This document shows, piece by piece, positions 38,655 to 47,592 of a stretch of 64,000 nucleotides of DNA. The stretch comes from Actinomycetota bacterium. Its GTDB lineage: Bacteria > Actinomycetota > Geothermincolia > Geothermincolales > RBG-13-55-18. The notes under the pieces were generated by a model. It made no database searches. It worked only from the letters and a program-made list of their open reading frames with translations, and had not been told where the DNA came from. Position numbers and translations under genes: made by a program. Position 1 is the first letter of the stretch; the number at the start of each line of letters is the position of its first letter. The stretch covers positions 124,001 through 188,000 of the forward strand of contig JACIXC010000003.1 of assembly GCA_014360655.1 (NCBI GenBank), given 5' to 3'.

Positions 38655-39464
38655 TCAGTCCGCGAACCCGGCCAGGTTGACCTCCACCTTGTTGCCGGTT
38701 TCCGTGTCGTAGATGATGAGGTTGGCGCCTTCCTTGGTGAAGCCCTGATTGGCGGAAACGCTCAAGGGGTTGAGGTCGTAGAAGAGGAAGACGTCCCCGA
38801 CCTCCTCGCCCACGCGCAGGGTATAGGCGACCTTTTGCAGGCTTGCGTAATCGAGCAGGGCGGCCGAGACGATGTTCCTGGCCACGTAGCCGCCGTAGGT
38901 GGTGACGTTCCCGTAGTAATCGTCGTAAGCGGAGGCCGTGATGTAGGGGCTCCACAGGCGGAAGGAAAAGCGGGATAGATCAAGTAGGGAATCTCCGCTG
39001 TTCTTGATGGCCAGCTCGATCTCCAGGAAATCGCCGCTCACTTCCCTCTGGCCGGACGATGAGACCAATCTGTTGTTGTCCTGTCTCTTGGCCGCCACCA
39101 CGGTGAAGTCCGCGCTGAAGCCCGTACCCGAGAGGGTGACCGATTTGGCGGTCGAGGTCACGGCGGTGGAGTTAGTGTCCGTATCGGTGGCGCTACCGCC
39201 GGTTGAAGGATTGTCCCCCGTGGTGTTCCCGGAAGCGGTGTAGCCGGAAGCGCCTTCGCCGGACATGGTCCCGGCGGTGGTGGCCGGCGACGAGTCGCTC
39301 GCTTCCAACTCTTCTTCCGTCATCCCCGGGGGCAGCTTCCTGGAGGTCTCGATGCCCGCGTCTCGCGCATCCCCGGCGCCGCAGGCAACCACGCCGATGG
39401 ACAGGGAGAGAAAAACGGACAGCAGGACAAGCACTCTTACGGCATTCCCCTTCACCGTCGTCAT
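38655..39464 (-). CDS. Lipoprotein with a DUF4352-like domain
   Basis: 269 residues from the ATG at 39464 (GGAGACGGGATAAG). The signal peptide VLVLLSVFLSLSIGVVAC ends with a lipobox VVAC. A ~70-residue Ser/Thr/Gly/Asp linker follows, then an Ig-like fold with FLEIELAIKNSGDSLLDL, FSFRLWSP and LRVGEEVGDVFLFYDL, which is the DUF4352/Telokin-like pattern. It lies 220 bases upstream of the permease on the same strand and may be the substrate-binding or partner lipoprotein of that ABC system (inference). Confidence 0.78.
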   Translation of the reverse strand: MTTVKGNAVRVLVLLSVFLSLSIGVVACGAGDARDAGIETSRKLPPGMTEEELEASDSSPATTAGTMSGEGASGYTASGNTTGDNPSTGGSATDTDTNSTAVTSTAKSVTLSGTGFSADFTVVAAKRQDNNRLVSSSGQREVSGDFLEIELAIKNSGDSLLDLSRFSFRLWSPYITASAYDDYYGNVTTYGGYVARNIVSAALLDYASLQKVAYTLRVGEEVGDVFLFYDLNPLSVSANQGFTKEGANLIIYDTETGNKVEVNLAGFAD

Positions 39465-39505
39465 CTTATCCCGTCTCCTTTCCAGAATCTTTCCGGACAC
39501 GAGAC

Positions 39506-39531
39506 AACCTTAGCGGGTGATGGTTAAGGTT
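39506..39531. promoter_or_regulatory. Inverted repeat upstream of the lipoprotein gene
   Basis: AACCTTA (39506-39512) and TTAAGGTT (39524-39531) form an inverted repeat about 45 bases before the lipoprotein start. Similar TTAA-centred elements occur upstream of htrA. Confidence 0.35.
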
Positions 39532-39705
39532 TTATGGGGGAAAACCGGAGAATCTGTAAAGGTTGATGAATGTAAGTGGCCCACGAAGGGGACCGGGCTG
39601 CAGCGAGTAACGCACGGCATTCGTTCTGGTTGGGGAAGGCCCCGGAGTCTGGCGAGAACATGGCGTCGCGGTTCCAGGCCGGAGGAAAACCTACGTGTCG
39701 CTGCG

Positions 39706-39800
39706 CAATGAACGCGATGAGCGTGATCGAGATACCTCAACTCAACAGGAAAAGCCCATCTCGACTACGGCGCATTTAAATTGCAGCCATTAATAAGAAA
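39706..39800. repeat. Dispersed intergenic repeat, copy B
   Basis: About 95 bases aligning with copies A and C. The matching landmarks are ATGAACGCGATG, GAGATACCTCAACTCAACAGG, CCCATCTCGACTACGGCGCAT and GCAGCCATTAATAAG. It lies in the 560-base spacer between the sensor kinase and the lipoprotein, where I see no gene. Confidence 0.6.
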
Positions 39801-40027
39801 TAAGGAGGGGAAAGCCCTCTCCCTCGGTCTTGCCAAGAAGGATATGAACGAAGCCTGGTACTAATGGTTGAAAGTCAGGCCTTCAGCACCAGCACGGGAC
39901 GCTCGCTCCCGCGTCACCCCTTTCGGCTTTTATCCTTGTGATGCGCGTAAAACCTTACGCCGCTTAATACATTTTTCCCGGGATTTCCGCTATCTGATCA
40001 CCGGACGCATCTGGGGTCGGGCGGCGT

Positions 40028-41200
40028 TCATGCCGGGGGGAGGGTGAAGGAGATCCTGGTGCCCTTCCCGGGCTCGCTCTCCGCCCATATGCGCCCTCCG
40101 TGCGCCTCCACCAGGCTCCTGGCTATACTCAACCCCAGACCGCTGCCCCCCGATTCCCGCGCGCGGGAGCGGTCGGTGCGGTGGAAACGCTCAAAGATCA
40201 GCGGCAGCTCTTCCTTCTCGATGCCGGGACCCCGGTCGCTCACCGAGACCACGACCTCCTCGCCTTCCCGGCGCGCTTCCAGCAGGATGCTCCCGCCGCG
40301 CGGGGAGTACGCGAGCGCGTTCTGGATCAGGTTCCCGACCACCTGTGAAAGCCTCTCGGGGTCCGCCCTCACCCTTGGAAGATCATGGGAGAGCACGAAG
40401 CCCACGCGGACGTCCTTTTCCTGGATATAGTGCTCGAAGCCGGCGACCGTTTCCTGGAGGGCTTTTCCGATGTCCAGGGCTTGAGGGTGCAGCTCGAGTT
40501 GCCCGGCATCCACGAGGGCCAGCTGGCGCAGGTCCTCCACCAGGCGGGAGAGCAGGAGGTTGTTCCGGGCGAGGACCTCGAGCGACTCCCGGTCGAAGGG
40601 GATGACCCCGTCCTCCAGCGCCTCCAGGTAGCCGCGCTGCGCCGCAAGGGGGGTCCTCAGCTCGTGGGATATATCGGCGATCATGTTCTTCCTCAGGGTC
40701 TCGTTGCGGGAAAGGTTCTGCGAGAGGGCGTTGAAAGCGGCCGCCAGCCTTTCCACTTCCTGGTAACCGGATACCTTCACCTCTCTTCCGTAAGCCCCGG
40801 CGGCGATTTGCTGGGTAGCCTCCGTGAGCTGCGAGAGCGGCCTGGAGATGCGGTTGGACAGGTAATAGCTCAGGAGAAGGGCGAGTAAGGATCCCAGCAC
40901 GCCGGTGATGATGTAGCCTAGGTCGATGTAGCGCAGCCGGTGCTCGGGCGGGCGGGGAGGCTCCGCTCCCCCGCCCCATGGAGGCGGCGGAGAGACGGTG
41001 GTTTCCTCGTCCTGGAAGGCCCGCCTGAACTCCCTCCGCACCAGGAAGTGCGAGAGAAAGGCGAAGAAGATTATGCACGCCAGGGTGACCCCGAGGATGG
41101 CCAGGAAGAGCTCCAGCCGCAGGTCAAGCCTTCCGCCTGGCCTGGAGGCGGTAGCCGACCCCGTAGACCGTTTCGATGAATCCCCACTCCCCCGCCGCAT
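40028..41200 (-). CDS. Sensor histidine kinase
   Basis: 390 residues. Membrane helices at ~27-52 and ~93-115 flank a short, Pro-rich external loop. HAMP follows (SNRISRPLSQLTEATQQIAAG), then the HisKA dimerisation helix with the phosphorylated His in IADISHELRTPLAAQRG, and HATPase boxes NLIQNALAYSP, VSDRGPGIEKEE and GGSGLGLSIAR. The ATG at 41200 has GGAGG at a 9-base spacing. The coding region overlaps the end of the response regulator by 77 bases in a different frame. Confidence 0.92.
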   Translation of the reverse strand: MRRGSGDSSKRSTGSATASRPGGRLDLRLELFLAILGVTLACIIFFAFLSHFLVRREFRRAFQDEETTVSPPPPWGGGAEPPRPPEHRLRYIDLGYIITGVLGSLLALLLSYYLSNRISRPLSQLTEATQQIAAGAYGREVKVSGYQEVERLAAAFNALSQNLSRNETLRKNMIADISHELRTPLAAQRGYLEALEDGVIPFDRESLEVLARNNLLLSRLVEDLRQLALVDAGQLELHPQALDIGKALQETVAGFEHYIQEKDVRVGFVLSHDLPRVRADPERLSQVVGNLIQNALAYSPRGGSILLEARREGEEVVVSVSDRGPGIEKEELPLIFERFHRTDRSRARESGGSGLGLSIARSLVEAHGGRIWAESEPGKGTRISFTLPPA

Positions 41201-41813
41201 CTTTCAGTTTCCTCCTGATATTCTTCACATGCGTGTCCACGTTCCTGTCATAACCCCCGTAAAGATCTCCCTGGACCTCGTGAAGGATCTTTTCGCGGGA
41301 GAGGACGTTCCCGGGAGCTGCCGCCAGGGCGGCCAGGATGGCGAATTCCGTGGGGGTCAGGACCACCTCCCGCTCGCACGCGGTAACCAGGTGATTCCTC
41401 CTGTCGATGACCAGCGGGCCGACGCACAGCAGGGCTTCCCGCTCCGCCCTGCTGCGCCGCAGGACGGCCCTTATCCTGGCCACGAGTTCGCGGGGGCTGA
41501 AGGGCTTGATGACATAGTCGTCCGCCCCCAGCTCCAGGCCGCGCACCCTGTCCTCCTCCTCCGCCCTGGCCGAGAGGATGATGATGGGCACGCGGGAGAG
41601 CTTCCTCACCTCGCGGCAGAAGGCGTAGCCGTCCAGCATGGGCATGAGGATGTCCAGGACCACCAGGTCCGGCCGGTGTTCGCGCCAGAGGCGCAGAGCC
41701 GTCTCGCCGTCGTAGGCCACAAGGGTGGGGTAGCCCTCCCTCTCCAGGTAGGCCCGCACGAAACTCACGATGTCCTTCTCGTCGTCGACGATGAGTATCC
41801 TGTCCTTCCTCAC
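41124..41813 (-). CDS. OmpR/PhoB-family response regulator
   Basis: 229 residues from a GTG at 41813 (GGGGGAGCG upstream). The receiver domain has the acidic pocket IVDDEKD, phospho-acceptor Asp in DLVVLDILMPMLDG, Thr/Ser switch in IIILSARAEEED and Lys in DYVIKPFSPREL. The C-terminal winged helix has LTPTEFAILAALAAAPGNV, DRNVDTHVKNIRRKL and VYGVGYRL. It heads the regulator-kinase operon and is adjacent to htrA, which suggests envelope stress control like CssRS (inference). Confidence 0.94.
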   Translation of the reverse strand: MRKDRILIVDDEKDIVSFVRAYLEREGYPTLVAYDGETALRLWREHRPDLVVLDILMPMLDGYAFCREVRKLSRVPIIILSARAEEEDRVRGLELGADDYVIKPFSPRELVARIRAVLRRSRAEREALLCVGPLVIDRRNHLVTACEREVVLTPTEFAILAALAAAPGNVLSREKILHEVQGDLYGGYDRNVDTHVKNIRRKLKDAAGEWGFIETVYGVGYRLQARRKA

Positions 41814-41874
41814 CGCTCCCCCTCGACGCGGCTTCCCCGCCCCGGACGCCGCCGGGCTTAGCTCATGATAAGCG

Positions 41875-41890
41875 GTAAATATTAAGAAAA
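41875..41890. promoter_or_regulatory. Possible response-regulator operator upstream of its own gene
   Basis: GTAAATATTAAGAAAA lies about 65 bases before the regulator start. The 8-mer TTAAGAAA also occurs in the cluster of TTAA elements upstream of htrA (43711). Confidence 0.3.
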
Positions 41891-42132
41891 TATGAAGGCG
41901 CATGAGAGCGGGGGCCTCAGTAGGGAAGAAGGTGCCGCAGGACACCGCAGAAAAGAGAGGGCGTTAGAAGGCGGTGACGCGAGGGGGTCCGGGCGGAAGG
42001 GGCAAGAGGGGAGCGAGCACGACCGGGGGTGGCGGGAAACATGCGCGGGGAGCTATCGAGCCCCGAAAAAGTCGTCACGAGGAGAGGGCGGGCGGCCGAG
42101 CAGGCCGGAGCTAAGCTGTTCCCGGAAAGCGT

Positions 42133-42163
42133 GAAGCGCCAGCCGCTTGCGGGCTGGCGCTTC
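42133..42163. terminator. Strong hairpin downstream of htrA
   Basis: A perfect 12-bp stem GAAGCGCCAGCC/GGCTGGCGCTTC with a 7-base loop, about 80 bases beyond the htrA stop. T-tracts are weak on both sides. The rest of 41891-42242 holds no gene. Confidence 0.5.
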
Positions 42164-42242
42164 CGCTCAGGGGGTGTTGGGGCCCTGAGACCGTGCTTCC
42201 GAAAGCCCCGCTCCGGGCCATCTCCAGGTCATCTCAAAGATC

Positions 42243-43442
42243 TCAGAGCGATGATGGCTTCTCCTCCAGAACCGCCCTGACCTGCTTCCTCTCCCTGCCG
42301 CGGTAGAAGTCGACGGTGATCTCGTCTCCCACCTGGTGCTTGCGCACCTCCAGCATCACCTGGTCCATGGAGTCCACCGCCGCGCCGTCTATGGCCACGA
42401 TGATGTCGCCTGCCCGCAGACCCGCCTTCTCCGCGGGGCCGTTGGCGATGACGCGGCGCACGATGGCGCCCCTGTCCACGGGCAGGTCGTACACCCTGGC
42501 GGTGTCCGGGTCCAGGGTGCTGCCCATGAAGCCCAGCCAGGGATGGGTGGCGTGCCCCTTTTCGATCAGTTGCTCGATCACGGGCCTGGCGTTATCGATG
42601 GCGATGGCGAAGCCCAGCCCGTCATAGCCGCCGCTCGTGGTCTGGGAATATATGGCAGTGTTGATGCCGATCACCTGTCCCGCGCTGTTGCACAGGGGGC
42701 CTCCGGAATTGCCGGGGTTGATGGCGGCGTCGGTCTGGATGACGTCGAGCAGGGGCGTGTTGCCGATGTAGATGTTGCGGTTGAGGGCGCTGATGATCCC
42801 AGAGGTGACGCTGCCCTCAAAGCCCTCCGGGCTGCCCACCGCCACCGCCAGCTCGCCGACCACCAGGTCGGAGGAGGTCCCCAGCGGAGCGGCCGGCAGG
42901 TCGGAGGCGTCTATCCTGATGACCGCGAGGTCGCTGTCGGGATCCGTTCCGACTATCCTTGCATCGTAGGTGGACCCGTCGCGCAGGGAGACCTTCAACC
43001 TGCTGGCGTCCTCCACCACGTGGTTGTTGGTGACTATGTAGCCGTCCGAGCGGTAGATGAACCCCGAGCCCACGCCGCCCTGCAGGCCCCCGTACTGCAC
43101 CTCTATGTTGACAACGGAGGGGAGTATTTTCTGGGCCACCTCGACCACGGCTTCCTGCCCCGCCTTGACCACGCGCTCCTCCACCGTCTTTATCTCCTGC
43201 ACCTGCGTTGTCGTGGTCCCCTTGCCGCGCAGAACGTCCACGGGGTTGCTCCCGAGGATGAGGGGCAGGAGGAAGACCACGGCCACCGCGACCACGAGGG
43301 AAACGGCGACCGACGCCAGGATGTTCCTCCGGCGCCCGCCGTTTCGCGGCCCGCCCGATGCGGGGGGCGGGCCCGGCGGCACCGGCGGCGGGGGCGGAGG
43401 CACGGATGGTGGCTGCTGCGGTATCCCCATGTTTTCCGTCAT
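42243..43442 (-). CDS. HtrA/DegP-type membrane serine protease with PDZ domain
   Basis: 399 residues from the ATG at 43442 (GAGGTG six bases upstream). A Pro-rich cytoplasmic arm of ~35 residues is followed by a membrane helix at ~41-63, then a trypsin-like domain with the triad His in YIVTNNHVVED, Asp in SDLAVIRID and Ser in NPGNSGGPL. The C-terminal PDZ domain has GAIVRRVIANGPAEKAGLRAG. It degrades misfolded surface proteins. The minus-strand location next to the two-component genes suggests joint envelope-stress function. Confidence 0.94.
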   Translation of the reverse strand: MTENMGIPQQPPSVPPPPPPVPPGPPPASGGPRNGGRRRNILASVAVSLVVAVAVVFLLPLILGSNPVDVLRGKGTTTTQVQEIKTVEERVVKAGQEAVVEVAQKILPSVVNIEVQYGGLQGGVGSGFIYRSDGYIVTNNHVVEDASRLKVSLRDGSTYDARIVGTDPDSDLAVIRIDASDLPAAPLGTSSDLVVGELAVAVGSPEGFEGSVTSGIISALNRNIYIGNTPLLDVIQTDAAINPGNSGGPLCNSAGQVIGINTAIYSQTTSGGYDGLGFAIAIDNARPVIEQLIEKGHATHPWLGFMGSTLDPDTARVYDLPVDRGAIVRRVIANGPAEKAGLRAGDIIVAIDGAAVDSMDQVMLEVRKHQVGDEITVDFYRGRERKQVRAVLEEKPSSL

Positions 43443-43683
43443 TCTCATCACCTCTTCTGTTCTCGCCGATGGCGAACAAATCCCCGAATCCGGAGGCTGC
43501 CGCTTCGGTCCGAGACGCTTCCTCCCGGTGTGTTTCGCTATGGCCCGCAGGCCTGGGCAGCCTGTGCGTGGGGGGCGCCTCGCCCCCTCCGCGAGTAACC
43601 CGATCAAAAATGACGGGACGGCTCGCTTACGGGTTCCCCTCCCTTCCCTCAACTGTTAATATTACCCGCTTTCCCTGGCAATA

Positions 43684-43715
43684 GGTTAAACGGGTTCTGT
43701 TAAGGAAAGGTTAAG
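43684..43715. promoter_or_regulatory. Cluster of TTAA direct repeats upstream of htrA
   Basis: GGTTAAA (43684), GTTAAGG (43699) and GGTTAAG (43709) lie in the same orientation, 14 and 11 bases apart. Direct repeats about one helical turn apart are typical of OmpR/PhoB-family sites. They are about 245 bases before the htrA start, next to an AT-rich stretch (43650-43690) that could hold the promoter. No gene is seen in 43443-43984. Confidence 0.35.
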
Positions 43716-43984
43716 AAATCATAGGATCCGGGAGAAGAAAGCGGACCCCTTGCCGAACATCGGTCTGTGCGGTCGGGTCGGGTACCGGAACGGGTTTCCC
43801 CGGTGACGTCGTGCTCCCGCCCGGTGCGATGGGCGACCGTTTCATTAAGGCGCAGCCCCGTCTCCGGAAGGCGCGTCCTCTTCTGCGCGGAATGCCCCTG
43901 AGGTTATCCTTAAGAAGGGGGACGACGCGGGAAAAGGAAGGCCGCCGGCGCATATAGAATGATTGACAGACGGAGGTGATGAAC

Positions 43985-44560
43985 ATGAACCATGATGAGA
44001 CGGGCGGTCCGCCTGGACCGCTTGCACCGCAGGAAGACGTGACTTCGCAGGCGCCGGAAGGCATGCCGCCGCGCGCGGGAAGGCCAAGGGTGGAGAAAAA
44101 GCGCCGCAAGGTGAGTCTTGTGGCGGCCCTGGTCGTCAACGTGGTCACGGTGATCATCGTGGCCATCATCATCGTGGCCATCCTCCTGCCGGGCTACCGG
44201 CGATCTTTCACGGCCGCCAGGGCATTGAAGGGCGCCGAAGAGGTATGGGTGGTGGTGCGCACCAGCGAGACGACCATAAGGGAGAACAGCACCGATTTCA
44301 CGCGCGCCCAGGACGGGCTGAGAAACTCCCTCCAGGAGCTCGTGGGAACGGGGGGAGAAAACGTATATGCGTTCGTGCGCGACGGCTTTCCGGACCAGCA
44401 ATGGGTTGAAGAGCACCTGCCGGAGAACATGAGGAAGTGGCTTCAGGAGCTCTATCCCGGCGTGACGCCGCAGAATACCGGCGGCACGCAACCAGGCACG
44501 AAGGGCAAGGACGAGGGCAAGGACGAGGGCGAGGGCGCCTCGCAGGAGGTGAAGCCCTGA
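43985..44560 (+). CDS. Hypothetical single-span membrane protein
   Basis: 191 residues from the ATG at 43985, with GGAGG eight bases upstream. A Pro/Glu-rich cytoplasmic segment, a basic patch (RVEKKRRK), then a long hydrophobic helix (VVNVVTVIIVAIIIVAILL) at ~45-66. The outside region has charged helices and ends with a repetitive Gly/Lys/Asp/Glu tail (KGKDEGKDEGEG). I do not recognise a family. The MscS gene starts one base after its stop, implying translational coupling and possibly a channel-associated role (inference). Confidence 0.7.
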   Translation: MNHDETGGPPGPLAPQEDVTSQAPEGMPPRAGRPRVEKKRRKVSLVAALVVNVVTVIIVAIIIVAILLPGYRRSFTAARALKGAEEVWVVVRTSETTIRENSTDFTRAQDGLRNSLQELVGTGGENVYAFVRDGFPDQQWVEEHLPENMRKWLQELYPGVTPQNTGGTQPGTKGKDEGKDEGEGASQEVKP

Positions 44561-44561
44561 G

Positions 44562-45389
44562 TTGCTGACCGCCAACATCGTGGTTGACGCCTTCCGTAGG
44601 TTCTGGGAGGGATTTATCGACCGCCTGCCCTCCCTCGCCGTCGGGGTGGTCGTCCTCGCCTTTTTCTACCTCCTGGCGCGCGCGGGAAGGTTCCTGGTGG
44701 GACGCTCCGTCGCCAGGCTGAAGGTTTCCGGCCATGCCGCGCAGGTGGTCTCGCGGTTGGTTTTCATCGCCGTGATGACCCTTGGCTTCCTGGTCGCGCT
44801 GGGCGTGATGGGAGTGAACCCGGGCGCGCTGGTGGCCTCCATGGGGCTGGTGAGCGTGGGCCTGGGTTTCGCCCTCAAGGACGTCATCGAGAATTTTCTG
44901 GCGGGGATTACCATCATACTGCAGCGCCCCTTCATCATCGGGGACACGGTGCGCTTCGGGGACGTGGAGGGCGTGGTGGAGGACGTGCGCGTGCGGGACA
45001 CCGTGATACGCATGTTCGACGGCAGGAAGGTGTTCGTCCCCAACCGCTCCCTCTTCTCCGGGGTGGTCATCAACGCCACCGTGAACCGGCGCCGCAGGCT
45101 GGATTTCCAGGTGGGCGTCTCCTTCGACGCCGATCCCGAGAGGGCGGCGCGGTCGGCCGCGGAGGCCCTGGGGGACGTGGAGGGGGCGCTGGCGGAACCC
45201 GCTCCCCTGGTGGTGGTGGAGGGGATGGGGGAGAGCGCGATCAACCTGCGCGTCTATTTCTGGATCGACCCCGAGCGCACCAGCCTCCTGGAGGCCAGGT
45301 CGAGGGCCGTCGCCGCGGTCAAGAGGAGGCTGGAGGAGGAAGGGGTTAGGATACCCTATCCCATCGTCACCGTGTTGCCCGGTCCCTGA
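44562..45389 (+). CDS. MscS-family mechanosensitive ion channel
   Basis: 275 residues. Three membrane helices, the third being the pore-lining glycine/alanine helix GALVASMGLVSVGLGFALKD, followed by the family signature NFLAGITIILQRPFIIGDTV and VPNRSLFSG. The C-terminal soluble domain is complete. The start is a TTG at 44562, immediately after the upstream stop. It releases solutes on osmotic downshock; small MscS proteins may also respond to ligands. Confidence 0.92.
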   Translation: MLTANIVVDAFRRFWEGFIDRLPSLAVGVVVLAFFYLLARAGRFLVGRSVARLKVSGHAAQVVSRLVFIAVMTLGFLVALGVMGVNPGALVASMGLVSVGLGFALKDVIENFLAGITIILQRPFIIGDTVRFGDVEGVVEDVRVRDTVIRMFDGRKVFVPNRSLFSGVVINATVNRRRRLDFQVGVSFDADPERAARSAAEALGDVEGALAEPAPLVVVEGMGESAINLRVYFWIDPERTSLLEARSRAVAAVKRRLEEEGVRIPYPIVTVLPGP

Positions 45390-45532
45390 GCCGGCAGCTG
45401 CACCCCGGGCGATGATGCGGGGAGCTGAAGCGGGGGCGCAAGCAGCGGAGTGCCTGACCGGGCGGCGCCCTTCTCGTGATCGCCGCCACCCGGCCCCCGC
45501 GCGATGTCGCCGCCTTATCTGTCGCCGCCCTG

Positions 45533-46636
45533 TCAGGAGAGGGCGATGCCCAGGCGCGCCGCGATCTCCATGGCCCCGCGCTTCTCCTCCCCGCTCGGCC
45601 TGCGGTCTATCTCCGGGAAGAGGGCGGCGCGGTATTCGGGGCGGTACTGGAACATGAGGTTGAAATACACGCCCGGCATGTTCTCCGCCACCCATTCCAT
45701 GATCCTTGCGGTGCAGCAGTGCAGGTGCCCCGGCAGCAGCAACTGCCTCAGCATGACCTCGCCGTTTTCGCGCGCGAGGAGGAAGTTGCGGCTCACCACG
45801 CGGAAGTAATCCTCCACGTCCGAGTAGCGGGAGGCGCAATCGTCGTTGCCGTAGCGGAAGTCCGCCAGGTAGACATCCATCACTCCCTCCAGGAGGCGCA
45901 TGGCCTCCAGCGAGGTATACATGTTGGAGTTCCAGATCATGGGCAGGCCCCTGCCGTCTTCGCCCAGGGCGATGATGGTGTCCAGGATGGTGTGCAGGTT
46001 GGGGTCGGGGTTGCCGCCCACGAAGTTCGCGTTGCGGGACCCCTGCCGCATGCCCTCCCGCAGACCGGCCGCGAGAAGGAGCGGATCGGCGGGGCTGCCG
46101 CCGCGGGCGTCCATGGCGATATCCCAGTTCTGGCAGTAAGCGCAGCGGAAGGTGCAGCCGGCGAAAAAGATGGTGTGCGACGGGACCAGCTCGGGTTCCT
46201 CCCCGAAATGGAGGAAAACGGAAGCCACGCGAGAGACGTCGCCCACCCCGCAGTAACCCCGTTCTCCCCGCGTGCGGTCGACGCCGCAGCGGCGCTCGCA
46301 CATGCGGCATGCCGCGAGCATGCGGCGCGCCAGGAGTGCCTTGAGCTCGAGCAGGGAAGTACCGCTTGGAGGCGGTGGCTCCTTTCCTTCCCGCCATGCC
46401 AGGCGGAAGCGCTCCATGGCCTCGTCGTGCAGCCCCCAGAGCCCTTCGTCGCTCATGCCCTCCAGGGCTTCAGGGCCCGGGGCGCCGGAAGGTACGGTGC
46501 CGGGAGTGGCGGTGCCGGCGGGAACGGGTGGGACAATGCCCGGGGCGCCGGAGGGGACGGAGATCTCCACGCGCGACGCCACCCAGTGGCGGGCCGGCCT
46601 CTCCCCGTTCAGGATGGCGAAGTATTCGTCCAGCAT
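45533..46636 (-). CDS. Radical SAM protein, PflX-like (COG1313 type)
   Basis: 367 residues. The radical SAM cluster motif is FAGCTFRCAYCQNW at ~159-172, followed by VGGNPDPNLHT. An N-terminal Cys group CRMCERRCGVDRTRGERGYC (~111-130) precedes it, the arrangement seen in PflX/YjjW-like pyruvate-formate-lyase-activating-enzyme relatives. The first ~100 residues include a Pro/Gly/Ala-rich stretch (~25-60) not typical of the family. It is convergent with mscS, so there is no partner glycyl-radical enzyme beside it. Target unknown. Confidence 0.83.
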   Translation of the reverse strand: MLDEYFAILNGERPARHWVASRVEISVPSGAPGIVPPVPAGTATPGTVPSGAPGPEALEGMSDEGLWGLHDEAMERFRLAWREGKEPPPPSGTSLLELKALLARRMLAACRMCERRCGVDRTRGERGYCGVGDVSRVASVFLHFGEEPELVPSHTIFFAGCTFRCAYCQNWDIAMDARGGSPADPLLLAAGLREGMRQGSRNANFVGGNPDPNLHTILDTIIALGEDGRGLPMIWNSNMYTSLEAMRLLEGVMDVYLADFRYGNDDCASRYSDVEDYFRVVSRNFLLARENGEVMLRQLLLPGHLHCCTARIMEWVAENMPGVYFNLMFQYRPEYRAALFPEIDRRPSGEEKRGAMEIAARLGIALS

Positions 46637-46867
46637 GGCCTGCTCCCGTTCCTCCGTTCCACCCTTAACTCCATTCCCCCCTTAATGATTTTACCCTCCC
46701 GGAGAGGCGGGGGCACGCGCGTACGGCCGGGGTGGATAGCACGTTGCGGGCACGTCGTATAATGCAGTTATTGCGGCGGGGCGCCGCGGACAAGGCGCGG
46801 AGAGCAGGGAGCGGATACCGATGCGGACGACCGGGAAGCGGTCTTGCATGGAAGACCTGGAGGCGGC

Positions 46868-47272
46868 ATGGCGGCCTGGGTGATGATCCTGGGAATGGTC
46901 ACGCTGATCAACGTGACCATGGTCGGGGCCGTCATGCAGCTGGCGGGGAACATCCCCGACGCCTCCCTCCTGGTCATCCTCTCCCGTTACCTGAGGAAAA
47001 AGGAGGAGCCGCGCGAGCTTCTCCTGCATCACCTGGAAGCTTCTGCCAGGCTAAAGCGCCTGCGGCGGAAGTCGGCGCTTCTCGCCGCCCTCATCGCCCT
47101 TGCCGCGTGCGGCCTGACGATAGGGGCGCTGGCGGTCGGATGGGGCGCTTGGGGCATGGCCGCGGTCACTTTCTGGATATTGGCGGCGAACGTGGCCTTC
47201 CTGGACGTTCCCATCGCCGCTCTCAAGAGAAGGTCGTCTCGCATGAAGCCCGGGGACGCGCGGCCGGAATGA
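46868..47272 (+). CDS. Hypothetical small membrane protein
   Basis: 134 residues from the ATG at 46868 (GGAGGCGGC). A hydrophobic helix at ~1-26, a basic middle (RYLRKKEEPRELLLHHL, RLKRLRRKS) and two more helices at ~70-118 (LLAALIALAACGLTIGALAV, GMAAVTFWILAANVAFLDV). No family recognised. TATAAT at 46758-46763 may be part of its promoter. Confidence 0.65.
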   Translation: MAAWVMILGMVTLINVTMVGAVMQLAGNIPDASLLVILSRYLRKKEEPRELLLHHLEASARLKRLRRKSALLAALIALAACGLTIGALAVGWGAWGMAAVTFWILAANVAFLDVPIAALKRRSSRMKPGDARPE

Positions 47273-47592
47273 CTCACCGCTCGCATGGTGCCACTCCGTG
47301 CATGCCGCCTCTCCTCCCGACGGGAACGCGGGACCCGCGAGAAACCCACGTTGTCTTTCCGCAGGCATCGTCGTGCGCGCCGTCACGCCCGCCGGCGGGA
47401 GCACCGGGCCGCGCCCACCAGGAGGGCCTTGCGTCAGCCTGCATGCCGCCCGCTTGGGTTACAATTGACGTGGAAAGCGAACCGGCGCGCGTTCCATGTT
47501 TGCGTGGCCGGGAAACATGGTCGGGAAAACGCGGTCCGGTCGCGGCGCAGGCCGGTGGCGCGGACGCGCGGATACGGAGGAAAGGCCGCAAG
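47273..47592. other. Spacer, no gene seen
   Basis: 320 GC-rich bases. The frame of the next gene stays open back through this region, but its residues are Arg/Gly/Ala-rich without features and lack a ribosome site. Confidence 0.45.

Noticed and set aside
44298-46397. 699-codon minus-strand frame across mscS and the radical SAM gene
   Set aside because: Antisense of mscS and out of frame with the radical SAM gene; low-complexity Arg/Pro composition.
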